Shown here piece by piece: positions 1 through 6,225 of a stretch of 6,225 bases of DNA (the first letter of the stretch is position 1; each line of letters opens with the position of its first letter). A model generated the notes under the pieces. It was not told the origin of the DNA. It did not search any database and was given only the letters and a program-made list of their open reading frames with translations. The stretch lies in contig VYCX01000346.1 of the NCBI GenBank assembly GCA_009843725.1, positions 1 to 6,225 of the forward strand, written 5' to 3'. This stretch comes from Boseongicola sp. SB0675_bin_26. GTDB lineage: Bacteria; Pseudomonadota; Alphaproteobacteria; Rhodobacterales; Rhodobacteraceae. The position numbers were made by a program, and so were the translations under genes.

Positions 1-2
1 TG

Positions 3-1211
3 CGCACGCTCAGCCGCGAAAACCAGGACTGGATCGCGGCATCGTCGGGGAACGCTTCCGAGTCCCTCCTGTCCGTACAGGCCGTGCAGGCGTTCACGCA
101 CGAGGCCGAAAGCCGCAAGACGTTTTCCGAAGTGACCGAGCGGTCGTTTCGATCGGCCCGCAGGAGGATCGCCACGCGCGCCTTGATGACGGTGATCGTG
201 ATCGCGCTGGTCTTCTCCGGAATCGTCGGCGTTCTCTGGGTCGGCGCACGAGACGTCCGCATGGACGCGATGACCGTGGGTGAACTCGTGCAGTTCGTCA
301 TCTATTCGGTGATGGTGGCCGGCTCCGTCGGAGCCCTCAGCGAAATCTGGAGCGAACTGATGAGAGCCGCCGGCGCGACCGAGCGGCTGGTCGAGCTCCT
401 GAATGCCGACGACGGCATGAGCGACCCGGTCGATGCAGCTCCGGTCAAGGCACCTGTCAGGGGCAAAATCGCCTTCGAAGACGTGCGTTTCTCCTATCCG
501 TCCAGGCCGGGAATGGCAGCATTGAATGACGTCTCCATGACCGTTCGGCCGGGAGAGACCGTAGCCCTCGTCGGGCCGTCCGGGGCCGGCAAGTCGACGG
601 TGATACAGCTTCTCCTGCGCTTCTACGACCCGGCCGCCGGCACGATTCGCGTGGACGGGCGGGATCTGCGGACAATCAAGCGGGCGGACTTTCGTCGCCA
701 TATCGCTCTCGTGCCGCAGGAGCCCGTGATCTTTGCCGCTTCCGCATATGACAACATTCGCTTCGGTCGGCTTGATGCAACGGATGACGAGATCCGTGAG
801 GCCGCCCGGGCCGCCGCCGCGCACGAGTTTCTGAGCGCCCTTCCCGACGGCTATGCAACGCAAGTGGGCGAGCGGGGCGTGATGCTGTCCGGCGGGCAAA
901 GGCAGAGAATCGCGATTGCCAGGGCAATCCTGCGCAACGCGCCGATCCTGCTGCTCGACGAGGCCACGAGCGCCCTTGACGCCGAAAGCGAAAGAGCTGT
1001 GCAGGCAGCGGTGGAACGGCTGGCCGAGGACCGCACGACGCTCGTGGTCGCGCACCGTCTCGCGACGGTCAAGAAAGCGGACCGCATCCTTGTCTTCGAT
1101 GAAGGGAAGATCGTGGCAACAGGGACGCATGACAGCTTGGTCGCGGATGGCGGGCTCTACGCTCGCCTGGCGCGGCTCCAGTTCACGGAGGGCGGCGCTT
1201 TCGCCGGATGA
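3..1211 (+). CDS. ABC exporter half-transporter (MsbA-like permease/ATPase), N-terminus cut by the window edge
   Basis: C-terminal 402 residues of a fused permease-ATPase that should sit in the inner membrane as a dimer and export a hydrophobic or lipid-like substrate using ATP. The frame is open to the left edge, and the codons before the first in-frame GTG (84) read as good family sequence (SRENQDWIAASSGNASE), so 84 is not the start. Two membrane segments are visible, about nt 180-245 and 276-347, matching TM5 and TM6 of a six-helix domain. The ATPase domain is intact: Walker A GPSGAGKST (573-599), Q-loop Gln (717-719), signature LSGGQ (885-899), Walker B ILLLDE (945-962), then the D-loop SALD and the switch His (1053-1055). 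Family members are usually near 580-600 residues, so roughly 180-200 residues with TM1-4 are missing. It resembles the MsbA-related group of alphaproteobacterial exporters. The substrate cannot be read from the sequence; lipid, peptide or drug are all possible. Confidence 0.95.
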   Translation, partial: RTLSRENQDWIAASSGNASESLLSVQAVQAFTHEAESRKTFSEVTERSFRSARRRIATRALMTVIVIALVFSGIVGVLWVGARDVRMDAMTVGELVQFVIYSVMVAGSVGALSEIWSELMRAAGATERLVELLNADDGMSDPVDAAPVKAPVRGKIAFEDVRFSYPSRPGMAALNDVSMTVRPGETVALVGPSGAGKSTVIQLLLRFYDPAAGTIRVDGRDLRTIKRADFRRHIALVPQEPVIFAASAYDNIRFGRLDATDDEIREAARAAAAHEFLSALPDGYATQVGERGVMLSGGQRQRIAIARAILRNAPILLLDEATSALDAESERAVQAAVERLAEDRTTLVVAHRLATVKKADRILVFDEGKIVATGTHDSLVADGGLYARLARLQFTEGGAFAG

Positions 1212-1245
1212 ATGAGGGCATCCGACCCTCGGGGCCATCCGATCT

Positions 1246-1283
1246 TGCCAGATGCCGGGATTCGGGCGAAGGTTTCCCTGGCA
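1246..1283. repeat. Short inverted repeat in the gap between the exporter and acyl-CoA synthetase genes
   Basis: TGCCAG (1246-1251) and CTGGCA (1278-1283) are perfect 6-base inverted arms separated by 26 bases, lying just before the ribosome binding site of the acyl-CoA synthetase gene. In RNA they could form a weak stem close to the Shine-Dalgarno, or in DNA a loose operator. There is no T-run after it, so it is not a convincing terminator. Six-base arms at this spacing can arise by chance. Confidence 0.25.
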
Positions 1284-1286
1284 GAC

Positions 1287-1293
1287 GGGGAGG
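1287..1293 (+). promoter_or_regulatory. Ribosome binding site that decides the start of the acyl-CoA synthetase
   Basis: GGGGAGG, with core GGAGG at 1289-1293, ends 5 bases before the ATG at 1299. The alternative in-frame ATG at 1212 directly follows the exporter stop codon, and its nearest purine-rich stretch (GGAGGG, 1188-1193) is about 18 bases away. This favours 1299 as the start. Confidence 0.75.
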
Positions 1294-1298
1294 CGAGC

Positions 1299-3182
1299 AT
1301 GGATTTCACGAGCGTCGAAGATCGCAATGCAATCGAAGCGGAGATGGGATGGGATGCGCGGGATGTCCCGAAATCCGTCTATGGCGCCCTGAAGGCAACG
1401 GCCGCTGCCCATGGCGACGGAAACGCGATTTCCTATCAGTTGCTGTCCGGGCCAAAGGATCCGGCGGAAACGCTCACTTGGCGCGCGTTGCTGGACCGGA
1501 CGACTCAGGCGGCCAACATGTTCCGCGAGCTGGGCATCGGGGAAGACGATGTCGTCGCATACGTCCTGCCCAACGCGACCGAAACCGCGGTGGCGCTTCT
1601 TGGAGGCATGACGGCCGGAATCGTGAGTCCGATCAATCCGCTGCTCGGAACGGACCAGATTGCCGCCCTGTTGCGCGAGACCGGCGCAAGCGTCGTCGTT
1701 ACGCTGAAGGCGTTTCCGAAGACGGACGTGCCGCAGAAAGTGGCCGCCGCCGTCGCGCAGGCACCGGATGTCGGGACGGTGCTTGAGGTTGACCTCCATC
1801 GCTACCTGACACCACCAAAGTCGTGGATCGTGCCTCTGTTGCGCCCCCGCAACCCGACGCGGCACAAGGCAAGAGTTCTGGACTTCAACGCCGAAGTCAG
1901 TCGTCAGAGCAAGACGCTGGACTTTGCGCCGCCCGAGCGTGACAGGGTGGCCGCGTACTTTCACACCGGCGGCACGACCGGCATGCCGAAAGTCGCGCAG
2001 CATCGCTATGAGGGCGTGATCTACAACGGATGGCTGGGCGGCTCGATCCTGTTTGATGCGGACAGCGTCATCATGTGTCCGCTGCCGCTGTTCCATGTCT
2101 TCGCGGTCGATCCGATCCTGATGTCGGCCCTCTTCTCGGGAGCGCATGTCGTTTTCCCGACGCCGGCGGGCTACCGGGGGGACGGAGTCTTCGACAACTT
2201 CTGGAAACTGGTGGAACGATGGCAGGCCACGTTCGTCATCGGCGTGCCAACCGCATTCTCCGCGCTGATGCAGCGACCGGTGGATGCGGACATCTCGTCC
2301 GTGAGGACCGCGTTTTCGGGTTCCGCTCCACTGCCGATCGAGCTCTACAGGAAATTCGAGTCGGCCTGCGGCGTGGAGGTGATCGAAGGCTATGGCCTGA
2401 CCGAGGCAACCTGCCTTGTGTCGTGCAATCCGATCGGCGGAGTCAAGAAGGTGGGATCCGTGGGCATCCCGTTCCCCTACACGGACGTGAAGATCCTGCG
2501 GACCGCGGACGACGGACCTGAGGAATGCGCCATCGACGAGGTGGGCGAGATCTGCGTCTCGAATCCCGGGGTCGTTGCGGGCGGCACCTACACGGAGGCG
2601 GAGAAGAACGCGGATCTCTACCATTTCGAACGCTACCTGCGCACCGGCGATCTCGGTCGCGTCGATGGCGACGGCTACATCTGGATCACGGGACGTGCCA
2701 AGGACCTGATCATTCGGGGCGGCCACAACATCGATCCCGCGATCATCGAGGAGGCGCTTGCCGGCCATGACGCTGTTGCCCTCGCAGGCGCCATCGGGCA
2801 GCCCGATGCACATGCCGGCGAGTTGCCTTGCGCCTATGTGGAGCTTGTCGCCGGAGCTTCGGTCACGCCGGAGGAATTGACCGCCTTCGCCGAAGACAGG
2901 ATCTCCGAGCGGGCCGCATTGCCAAAATACATCGAGATCGTTGACGAACTTCCAAAGACCGCCGTCGGAAAGATCTTCAAGCCCGATCTGCGAAGGATGG
3001 CCATACGGCGCGTGTACAATGAGGCGCTTGAGGCCGACGGCCATGCCGCCCGCGTTGCTGACGTGGACGAGGACAAGCGTCTCGGGCTGGTGGCCAAGCT
3101 GGACGGGCGGGACGGCGCGGACGAAGCCGCAATCGCGAAGACCCTTGGGGTCTACACGCGACCTTGGCAATGGGCTGACTGA
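1299..3182 (+). CDS. AMP-forming acyl-CoA synthetase (AMP-binding family)
   Basis: A 627-residue adenylate-forming ligase that should activate a carboxylic acid with ATP to an acyl-AMP and transfer it to CoA. In order it shows the nucleotide loop HTGGTTGMPK (residues 222-231), GYGLTEA (364-370), RTGDLGR (448-454), GRAKDLIIRGGHNI (465-478) and PKTAVGK (552-558) with the catalytic Lys558, which is also the usual lysine-acetylation site in this superfamily. The loop reads T-G-G-T-T-G rather than the common T-S-G-T-T-G. This, the total length and a roughly 70-residue tail after the catalytic Lys match a distinct group of acyl-CoA synthetases I recall (the PRK07529 type), so the variant looks like a family trait, not damage. 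The substrate is unknown; a medium or long fatty acid or another hydrophobic acid is likely. The start at 1299 is chosen for its ribosome binding site; a start at 1212 would add 29 residues that look non-conserved. It lies 87 bases after the exporter gene on the same strand and may share its transcript. Confidence 0.92.
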   Translation: MDFTSVEDRNAIEAEMGWDARDVPKSVYGALKATAAAHGDGNAISYQLLSGPKDPAETLTWRALLDRTTQAANMFRELGIGEDDVVAYVLPNATETAVALLGGMTAGIVSPINPLLGTDQIAALLRETGASVVVTLKAFPKTDVPQKVAAAVAQAPDVGTVLEVDLHRYLTPPKSWIVPLLRPRNPTRHKARVLDFNAEVSRQSKTLDFAPPERDRVAAYFHTGGTTGMPKVAQHRYEGVIYNGWLGGSILFDADSVIMCPLPLFHVFAVDPILMSALFSGAHVVFPTPAGYRGDGVFDNFWKLVERWQATFVIGVPTAFSALMQRPVDADISSVRTAFSGSAPLPIELYRKFESACGVEVIEGYGLTEATCLVSCNPIGGVKKVGSVGIPFPYTDVKILRTADDGPEECAIDEVGEICVSNPGVVAGGTYTEAEKNADLYHFERYLRTGDLGRVDGDGYIWITGRAKDLIIRGGHNIDPAIIEEALAGHDAVALAGAIGQPDAHAGELPCAYVELVAGASVTPEELTAFAEDRISERAALPKYIEIVDELPKTAVGKIFKPDLRRMAIRRVYNEALEADGHAARVADVDEDKRLGLVAKLDGRDGADEAAIAKTLGVYTRPWQWAD

Positions 3183-3327
3183 ATCGCGGTCGGGATCTGA
3201 TCGGCCACTCACGTCGCCGTCTCTGCCTGAAGTCACGGATGGATTGAGCGTGTTGACCGTGCGGCGGTGCGCGGATGACCTGAAGGAAGAGCTTGGGCGG
3301 GCGTGTTGCTGACCGATGCAGCCGCCC
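3183..3327. other. Convergent intergenic gap between the acyl-CoA synthetase gene and hisH
   Basis: These 145 bases lie between the 3' ends of two genes that face each other. I see no credible gene in either direction and no tRNA. The only structure is a possible hairpin next to the hisH stop. Neither strand has a T-run of the kind that marks a classic intrinsic terminator. Confidence 0.7.
3295..3327. terminator. Weak candidate terminator hairpin next to the hisH stop codon
   Basis: GGGCGG (3295-3300) pairs perfectly with CCGCCC (3322-3327). A further 3-pair stem, TGC (3307-3309) with GCA (3318-3320), can form inside the loop. The hairpin begins at the base directly after the hisH stop on the minus strand. 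The bases after it on that strand are moderately pyrimidine-rich (AAGCTCTTCCTTC) but contain no U-tract, so rho-dependent termination or no termination here is equally possible. Confidence 0.3.
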
Positions 3328-3966
3328 TCAGGGATGCCACGCAAGCCAGTTGGCGATCAATCGCAATCCTGCGGCCTGGCTCTTCTCCGGATGGAACTGG
3401 GTGCCGACCATCGTGTCGCGCGCCACGATCGCCGTGACATCGCCCCCGTAGTCGCAATGGGCGATCCGTTCGGCAGGGTCGGCCATTTCCATCTGGTAGG
3501 AGTGAACGAAATAGGCGTGGTGGCCGCTCGCAATGCCTTCGAGAACGGGATGAGAGCGATCGACAACCAGCTCGTTCCAGCCCATGTGGGGCACCTTCAG
3601 GGTCGCGTCTTCCGGTTCGATCCTGCAGACTTCGCCGTTGATCCAGCCAAGACCGTCCACTTCCTCATGCTCGTGGCCCTTGCGCGCCATGAGCTGCATG
3701 CCGACGCAGATTCCCAGGAACGGACGACCGCCGACTTCAACTGCCTCGACCAGTGCCTCGAAGATGCCGCGTTCCTCCCGGAGCGCACGCATGCACGCCG
3801 GAAACGCGCCATCTCCCGGCAGCACGAGGCGGTCGGCGCGAGCGACGTCCTCGGCTCGGGGGGTGACAAGGACCTCACCGGCCTGTGCCTCGGCCGCCAT
3901 GCGCTGAAACGCCTTTTCCGCCGAATGAAGGTTGCCCGCGCCGCAGTCTATGAGAACGGTCAGCAT
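3328..3966 (-). CDS. hisH: Imidazole glycerol phosphate synthase, glutaminase subunit HisH
   Basis: A 212-residue class I glutamine amidotransferase that releases ammonia from glutamine and passes it to HisF, which turns PRFAR into imidazole glycerol phosphate and AICAR in histidine and purine metabolism. It is cytoplasmic and works as a HisF-HisH pair. The catalytic triad is visible: Cys87 in GICVGMQ, and His192 and Glu194 in FHPEKSQ. PGDGAF (50-55), PHMGWNE (126-132) and YFVHSY (152-157) are the other family marks. The length is normal. The start is the ATG at 3964-3966, which gives the expected N-terminus MLTVLIDCGAGN; the frame is open another 28 codons upstream, but these overlap hisB and look non-conserved. 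The gene starts 4 bases after the hisB stop and has only a poor Shine-Dalgarno (GAAGGG about 14 bases away), which suggests translational coupling to hisB. hisA and hisF do not follow; the next gene is convergent. Confidence 0.96.
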   Translation of the reverse strand: MLTVLIDCGAGNLHSAEKAFQRMAAEAQAGEVLVTPRAEDVARADRLVLPGDGAFPACMRALREERGIFEALVEAVEVGGRPFLGICVGMQLMARKGHEHEEVDGLGWINGEVCRIEPEDATLKVPHMGWNELVVDRSHPVLEGIASGHHAYFVHSYQMEMADPAERIAHCDYGGDVTAIVARDTMVGTQFHPEKSQAAGLRLIANWLAWHP

Positions 3967-3970
3967 AGTC

Positions 3971-4558
3971 TCAGAGGGCGCCCTTCGTCGAAGGAATCTC
4001 GTCAAGCTTGCGCGGGTCGGTTTCGACCGCATCGCGAAGCGCGCGCGCAACGGACTTGAACGCGGCCTCCGCGACGTGGTGGCTGTTCAATCCATGCAGC
4101 ATGTCCACGTGGAGCGTGATGCCTCCATGCGTGCTGAGCGCCTGGAAAAACTCCCGCACGAGTTCCGTGTCGAAGTTGCCGATCTTCGGGGTCGGCATCT
4201 CGACGTTCCACACCAGGTAGGGACGGCCCGACAGGTCGAGCGCGCTCCGCACGAGCGCATCATCCATGGGCAGGAGACAGCTGCCGTAGCGGCGGATCCC
4301 GCGCTTGTCCACGAGAGAGTGCGCAAGCGCCTGGCCAAGGGCGATGCCGGTATCCTCAACCGTGTGGTGATCATCGACGTGCAAGTCGCCCGAGACGCGG
4401 GTCGTGATGTCAATCAGCGAGTGCCGGGCAAGCTGGTCGAGCATGTGGTCGAAGAACCCGACGCCGGTCTTGTTGTCGAACGCGCCCGAACCGTCGAGAT
4501 TTACCGCTGCGGACACGTCGGTCTCCGCCGTCTTTCGCTTGACCTTGGCCTTGCGCAT
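3971..4558 (-). CDS. hisB: Imidazoleglycerol-phosphate dehydratase HisB
   Basis: A complete 195-residue monofunctional enzyme that dehydrates imidazole glycerol phosphate to imidazole acetol phosphate in histidine biosynthesis; the family forms a manganese-dependent 24-mer in the cytoplasm. The duplicated metal-binding motifs are present: FFDHML (35-40) with His46 downstream, DDHHTVED (62-69), and [11 protein letters not shown] (158-168) for the second half. [11 protein letters not shown] (142-152) and the closing PSTKG (189-193) are also typical. There is no N-terminal phosphatase domain, unlike the fused enterobacterial HisB. The start at 4556-4558 has an AAGGAG ribosome binding site at good spacing, and the N-terminus [12 protein letters not shown] is what the family shows. 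It is the first gene of a hisB-hisH pair. The upstream neighbour is acs, 296 bases away on the same strand, so hisB probably has its own promoter. The sequence closely resembles Rhodobacterales HisB as I remember it. Confidence 0.97.
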   Translation of the reverse strand: MRKAKVKRKTAETDVSAAVNLDGSGAFDNKTGVGFFDHMLDQLARHSLIDITTRVSGDLHVDDHHTVEDTGIALGQALAHSLVDKRGIRRYGSCLLPMDDALVRSALDLSGRPYLVWNVEMPTPKIGNFDTELVREFFQALSTHGGITLHVDMLHGLNSHHVAEAAFKSVARALRDAVETDPRKLDEIPSTKGAL

Positions 4559-4567
4559 GTCCTTTCG

Positions 4568-4573
4568 CTCCTT
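4568..4573 (-). promoter_or_regulatory. Ribosome binding site of hisB
   Basis: On the minus strand AAGGAG lies 9 bases before the hisB ATG. It is a strong Shine-Dalgarno match and confirms the start chosen for hisB. A second purine run, AAAGGA, sits directly before the ATG but is too close to act as the main site. Confidence 0.75.
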
Positions 4574-4620
4574 GCATCAGTCCATGCGCCCGCAAAATGG
4601 CGGCTCCATGAACGGGGACG

Positions 4621-4649
4621 CTTATAGGCCGGGCCTTGCGCAGCGGGAA
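4621..4649 (-). promoter_or_regulatory. Possible hisB promoter
   Basis: On the minus strand TATAAG (4621-4626) resembles a -10 box and is the only TATA-like hexamer I found in this GC-rich gap. Seventeen bases further upstream is TTCCCG (4644-4649), a poor -35 match. Transcription would start near 4614 and give a leader of about 55 bases before hisB. The position is sensible, but the -35 box is weak. Confidence 0.3.
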
Positions 4650-4822
4650 GGGCAAACCACACGGGAACGAGGTGCCGTCAGGACGCGACGCGTTTTCCCT
4701 CAGTTCCGGATGGAGGACTCAGGTTGCAACGCCGAGCCGTGAAGACGGGCCGGTGCCGGCCGAACGCGCCGCCGGAGCGAACTTCCTGGACCCGAATCCT
4801 GCGCGGCGAGGATGCGGCAACT

Positions 4823-4854
4823 GGCGCGAAGCCGATGGGGACCAGGCCCGCGCC
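4823..4854 (-). terminator. Weak candidate hairpin directly after the acs stop codon
   Basis: GGCGCG (4823-4828) pairs with CGCGCC (4849-4854), and an inner GCC/GGC pair (4831-4833 with 4845-4847) can extend the stem across a small internal loop. On the minus strand it begins at the base after the acs stop. No T-run follows (AGTTGCCGC), so it is not a classic intrinsic terminator. It could protect the transcript's 3' end or be a chance result of high GC content. Confidence 0.3.
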
Positions 4855-6225
4855 TCAGCCTCGGTTCATGCGATTCTCGATCAGGTCGTCGACGACCTCG
4901 GGCTCCGCAAGGGTCGATGTGTCGCCGAGCGCGCCATAGTCGTTTTCGGCGATCTTCCTGAGAATCCGGCGCATGATCTTGCCGGAGCGGGTCTTCGGGA
5001 GACCCGGCGCCCATTGTATCAGGTCCGGCTTGGCAATCGGGCCGATTTCCGAACGCACCCAGGTCTCAAGGTCCTTGCGCAGTTCCTCGGAGGGGTCTTC
5101 TCCGCTCATCAGCGTCACGTAGGCGTAGATGCCCTGGCCCTTGATTTCATGCGGGTAGCCGACCACGGCGGCTTCCGCGACCTTCGCGTGGGCGACAAGG
5201 GCGCTTTCAACCTCGGCAGTGCCCATGCGATGCCCCGAGACATTGATCACGTCGTCGACGCGCCCAGTGATCCAGTAGTAGCCGTCCGCGTCCCTGCGGC
5301 AGCCGTCTCCGGAGAAGTAGTAGTTCCTGTAGTCCGAGAAGTAGGTCTTCTCGAAGCGCTCGTGATCACCCCAGACGGTGCGCATCTGGCCGGGCCAGCT
5401 GTCCTTGATGCAAAGCACGCCTTCCGCCTCCACGCTGCCGATCTCCTCGCCGGATTGCGGCTCAAGGACCACCGGTTGCACGCCGAAGAAGGGCAGTGTC
5501 GCCGAGCCAGGCTTGGTCGCGGTCGCGCCCGGCAGCGGTGTCAGCATGTGGCCGCCGGTCTCGGTTTGCCACCACGTGTCCACGATCGGGACGTTCTCCC
5601 TGCCGACGACCTTGTGGTACCAGGCCCACGCTTCGGGGTTGATGGGCTCCCCAACCGTCCCAAGCACCCTGAGCGCCGAAAGATCGTGCTTGTCCACGAA
5701 TTCCGGCCCTTTCCCCATCAGTGCGCGGATGGCGGTGGGCGCGGTGTAGAACTGGGTTACCTTGTGCTCCTCGCAGACCGCCCAGAAGCGTCCCGAGTCA
5801 GGATACGTCGGGACTCCCTCGAACATCAGAGTTGTCGCGCCGTTCGCCAGAGGTCCGTAGACGATGTAGCTGTGGCCAGTGACCCATCCCACGTCGGCGG
5901 TGCACCAGAAGACGTCACCGTCATGATAGTCGAAGACGTACTGGTGGGTCATCGAGGCATAGAGCAGGTAGCCGCCCGTGCAGTGGACGACGCCCTTCGG
6001 GGCACCGGTGGAACCGGACGTGTAGAGGATGAACAGGGGATCCTCGGCGTTCATCTCCTCTGGCGGGCAGTCGTCGGAAACGGCCGCCGCCAGTTCGTGC
6101 AGCCAGTGATCGCGCCCGTCCTGCATGGCAATGTCGGCGCCCGTACGGCGAACCACCAGCATCTGGGCATCGATCTCGATCTTCTCGAACGCCTTGTCCG
6201 CATTGGCCTTCAGCGGCGTGTTCCG
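4855..6225 (-). CDS. acs: Acetyl-CoA synthetase (AMP-forming), N-terminus cut by the window edge
   Basis: C-terminal 456 residues of the enzyme that makes acetyl-CoA from acetate, ATP and CoA through acetyl-AMP, in the cytoplasm. The frame is open to the right edge, and the codons above the first in-frame ATG (6160-6162) read as acs sequence ([18 protein letters not shown]), so that ATG is not the start. Motifs, by nucleotide: [11 protein letters not shown] (5992-6024), WWQTETGG (5551-5574) whose Trp closes the pocket down to acetate size, SGDG where TGDG is usual (5302-5313), the [18 protein letters not shown] stretch, and PKTRSGK with the catalytic, acetylation-regulated Lys at 4978-4980. 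The C-terminus with [19 protein letters not shown] is typical of Acs. Full-length Acs is near 650 residues, so about 190 are missing. Propionyl-CoA synthetase is the main alternative, but the overall match to Acs is much better. Confidence 0.96.
   Translation of the reverse strand, partial: RNTPLKANADKAFEKIEIDAQMLVVRRTGADIAMQDGRDHWLHELAAAVSDDCPPEEMNAEDPLFILYTSGSTGAPKGVVHCTGGYLLYASMTHQYVFDYHDGDVFWCTADVGWVTGHSYIVYGPLANGATTLMFEGVPTYPDSGRFWAVCEEHKVTQFYTAPTAIRALMGKGPEFVDKHDLSALRVLGTVGEPINPEAWAWYHKVVGRENVPIVDTWWQTETGGHMLTPLPGATATKPGSATLPFFGVQPVVLEPQSGEEIGSVEAEGVLCIKDSWPGQMRTVWGDHERFEKTYFSDYRNYYFSGDGCRRDADGYYWITGRVDDVINVSGHRMGTAEVESALVAHAKVAEAAVVGYPHEIKGQGIYAYVTLMSGEDPSEELRKDLETWVRSEIGPIAKPDLIQWAPGLPKTRSGKIMRRILRKIAENDYGALGDTSTLAEPEVVDDLIENRMNRG

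Larger units (their letters stand above)
4559..4854. other. Intergenic gap between acs and hisB
   Basis: These 296 bases lie between two minus-strand genes. They hold the hisB ribosome binding site, a possible hisB promoter and a possible hairpin after acs. I see no open frame with family resemblance, no tRNA and no riboswitch or attenuator that I recognise. There is no histidine-rich leader peptide visible ahead of hisB. An 8-base palindrome, GTTGCAAC (4723-4730), is present but alone means little. Confidence 0.65.

Noticed and set aside
1208..1786. A 192-codon + frame whose ATGA overlaps the exporter stop, resembling a coupled gene.
   Set aside because: It is rich in Arg and Gly, has no motif, and overlaps the acyl-CoA synthetase in another frame, where the coding match is strong.
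3975..3984. A perfect 10-base palindrome, AGGGCGCCCT, at the end of hisB just before hisH.
   Set aside because: It encodes part of the conserved C-terminal Lys-Gly-Ala-Leu of HisB, and as a palindrome without a spacer it cannot form a useful RNA hairpin.
3316..4059. A 247-codon open frame on the + strand covering all of hisH in antisense.
   Set aside because: hisH on the other strand has the complete amidotransferase triad and normal length. The antisense frame has no motif I recognise and is explained by GC-rich third codon positions, which remove stops from the opposite strand.
3932..4627. A 231-codon open frame on the + strand antisense to hisB.
   Set aside because: hisB is fully conserved on the minus strand. 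This frame mirrors its codons, shows no known domain, and its end runs into the hisB upstream region.
4410..4655. An 81-codon minus-strand frame overlapping the hisB start, considered as a small upstream gene.
   Set aside because: Most of it lies inside hisB in another frame. It has no recognisable motif and no sign of being translated apart from hisB.
4723..4730. An 8-base palindrome, GTTGCAAC, between acs and hisB, considered as a regulator site.
   Set aside because: It is a single short copy, far from the likely promoter and downstream of acs. It does not match an operator that I can name with confidence.
4744..4757. Palindromic GC-rich stretch around GGCCGGTGCCGGCC, considered as a terminator stem.
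   Set aside because: The spacer is only 2 bases, too short for a stable loop at full stem length, and no T-run follows on either strand.
1..6225. Search for defence systems, toxin-antitoxin pairs, transposases, phage genes, tRNAs and CRISPR arrays.
   Set aside because: The window is almost filled by five well-recognised metabolic and transport genes, and the gaps show none of the hallmarks of these elements.

Overview
The window reads as ordinary chromosomal DNA of a GC-rich alphaproteobacterium, probably from or near the Rhodobacterales. I base that on HisB and HisH, which match my memory of Rhodobacterales sequences closely, and on the strong G/C preference at third codon positions. This placement rests on recall, not on a database search. 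There are five protein-coding genes, two of them cut by the window edges. I see no RNA genes, mobile elements, CRISPR arrays or phage genes.

Layout. On the + strand, the C-terminal two thirds of an MsbA-type ABC exporter half-transporter (3-1211, running off the left edge) is followed after an 87-base gap by a complete AMP-forming acyl-CoA synthetase (1299-3182). A 145-base convergent gap (3183-3327) separates these from the minus-strand genes. Read in transcription order from the right, those are acs, encoding acetyl-CoA synthetase (4855-6225, N-terminus beyond the right edge), a 296-base gap with a possible promoter, then hisB (3971-4558) and hisH (3328-3966) spaced only 4 bases apart.

How the genes work together. 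hisB and hisH encode two steps of histidine biosynthesis: imidazoleglycerol-phosphate dehydratase and the glutaminase subunit of imidazole-glycerol-phosphate synthase. They look like a translationally coupled pair. hisA and hisF, which often follow hisH in this group, are not next to it here. The acyl-CoA synthetase and acs are both adenylate-forming ligases, but of clearly different subfamilies: one for a longer, unknown carboxylic acid and one for acetate. The exporter and acyl-CoA synthetase are codirectional and may be co-transcribed, but no shared pathway can be shown from sequence alone.

I found no convincing sign of an undescribed system. The points worth a second look are modest: the broken-off his cluster, the exporter/acyl-CoA synthetase tandem, the atypical nucleotide-binding loop of that synthetase, and a few weak hairpins or inverted repeats between genes.
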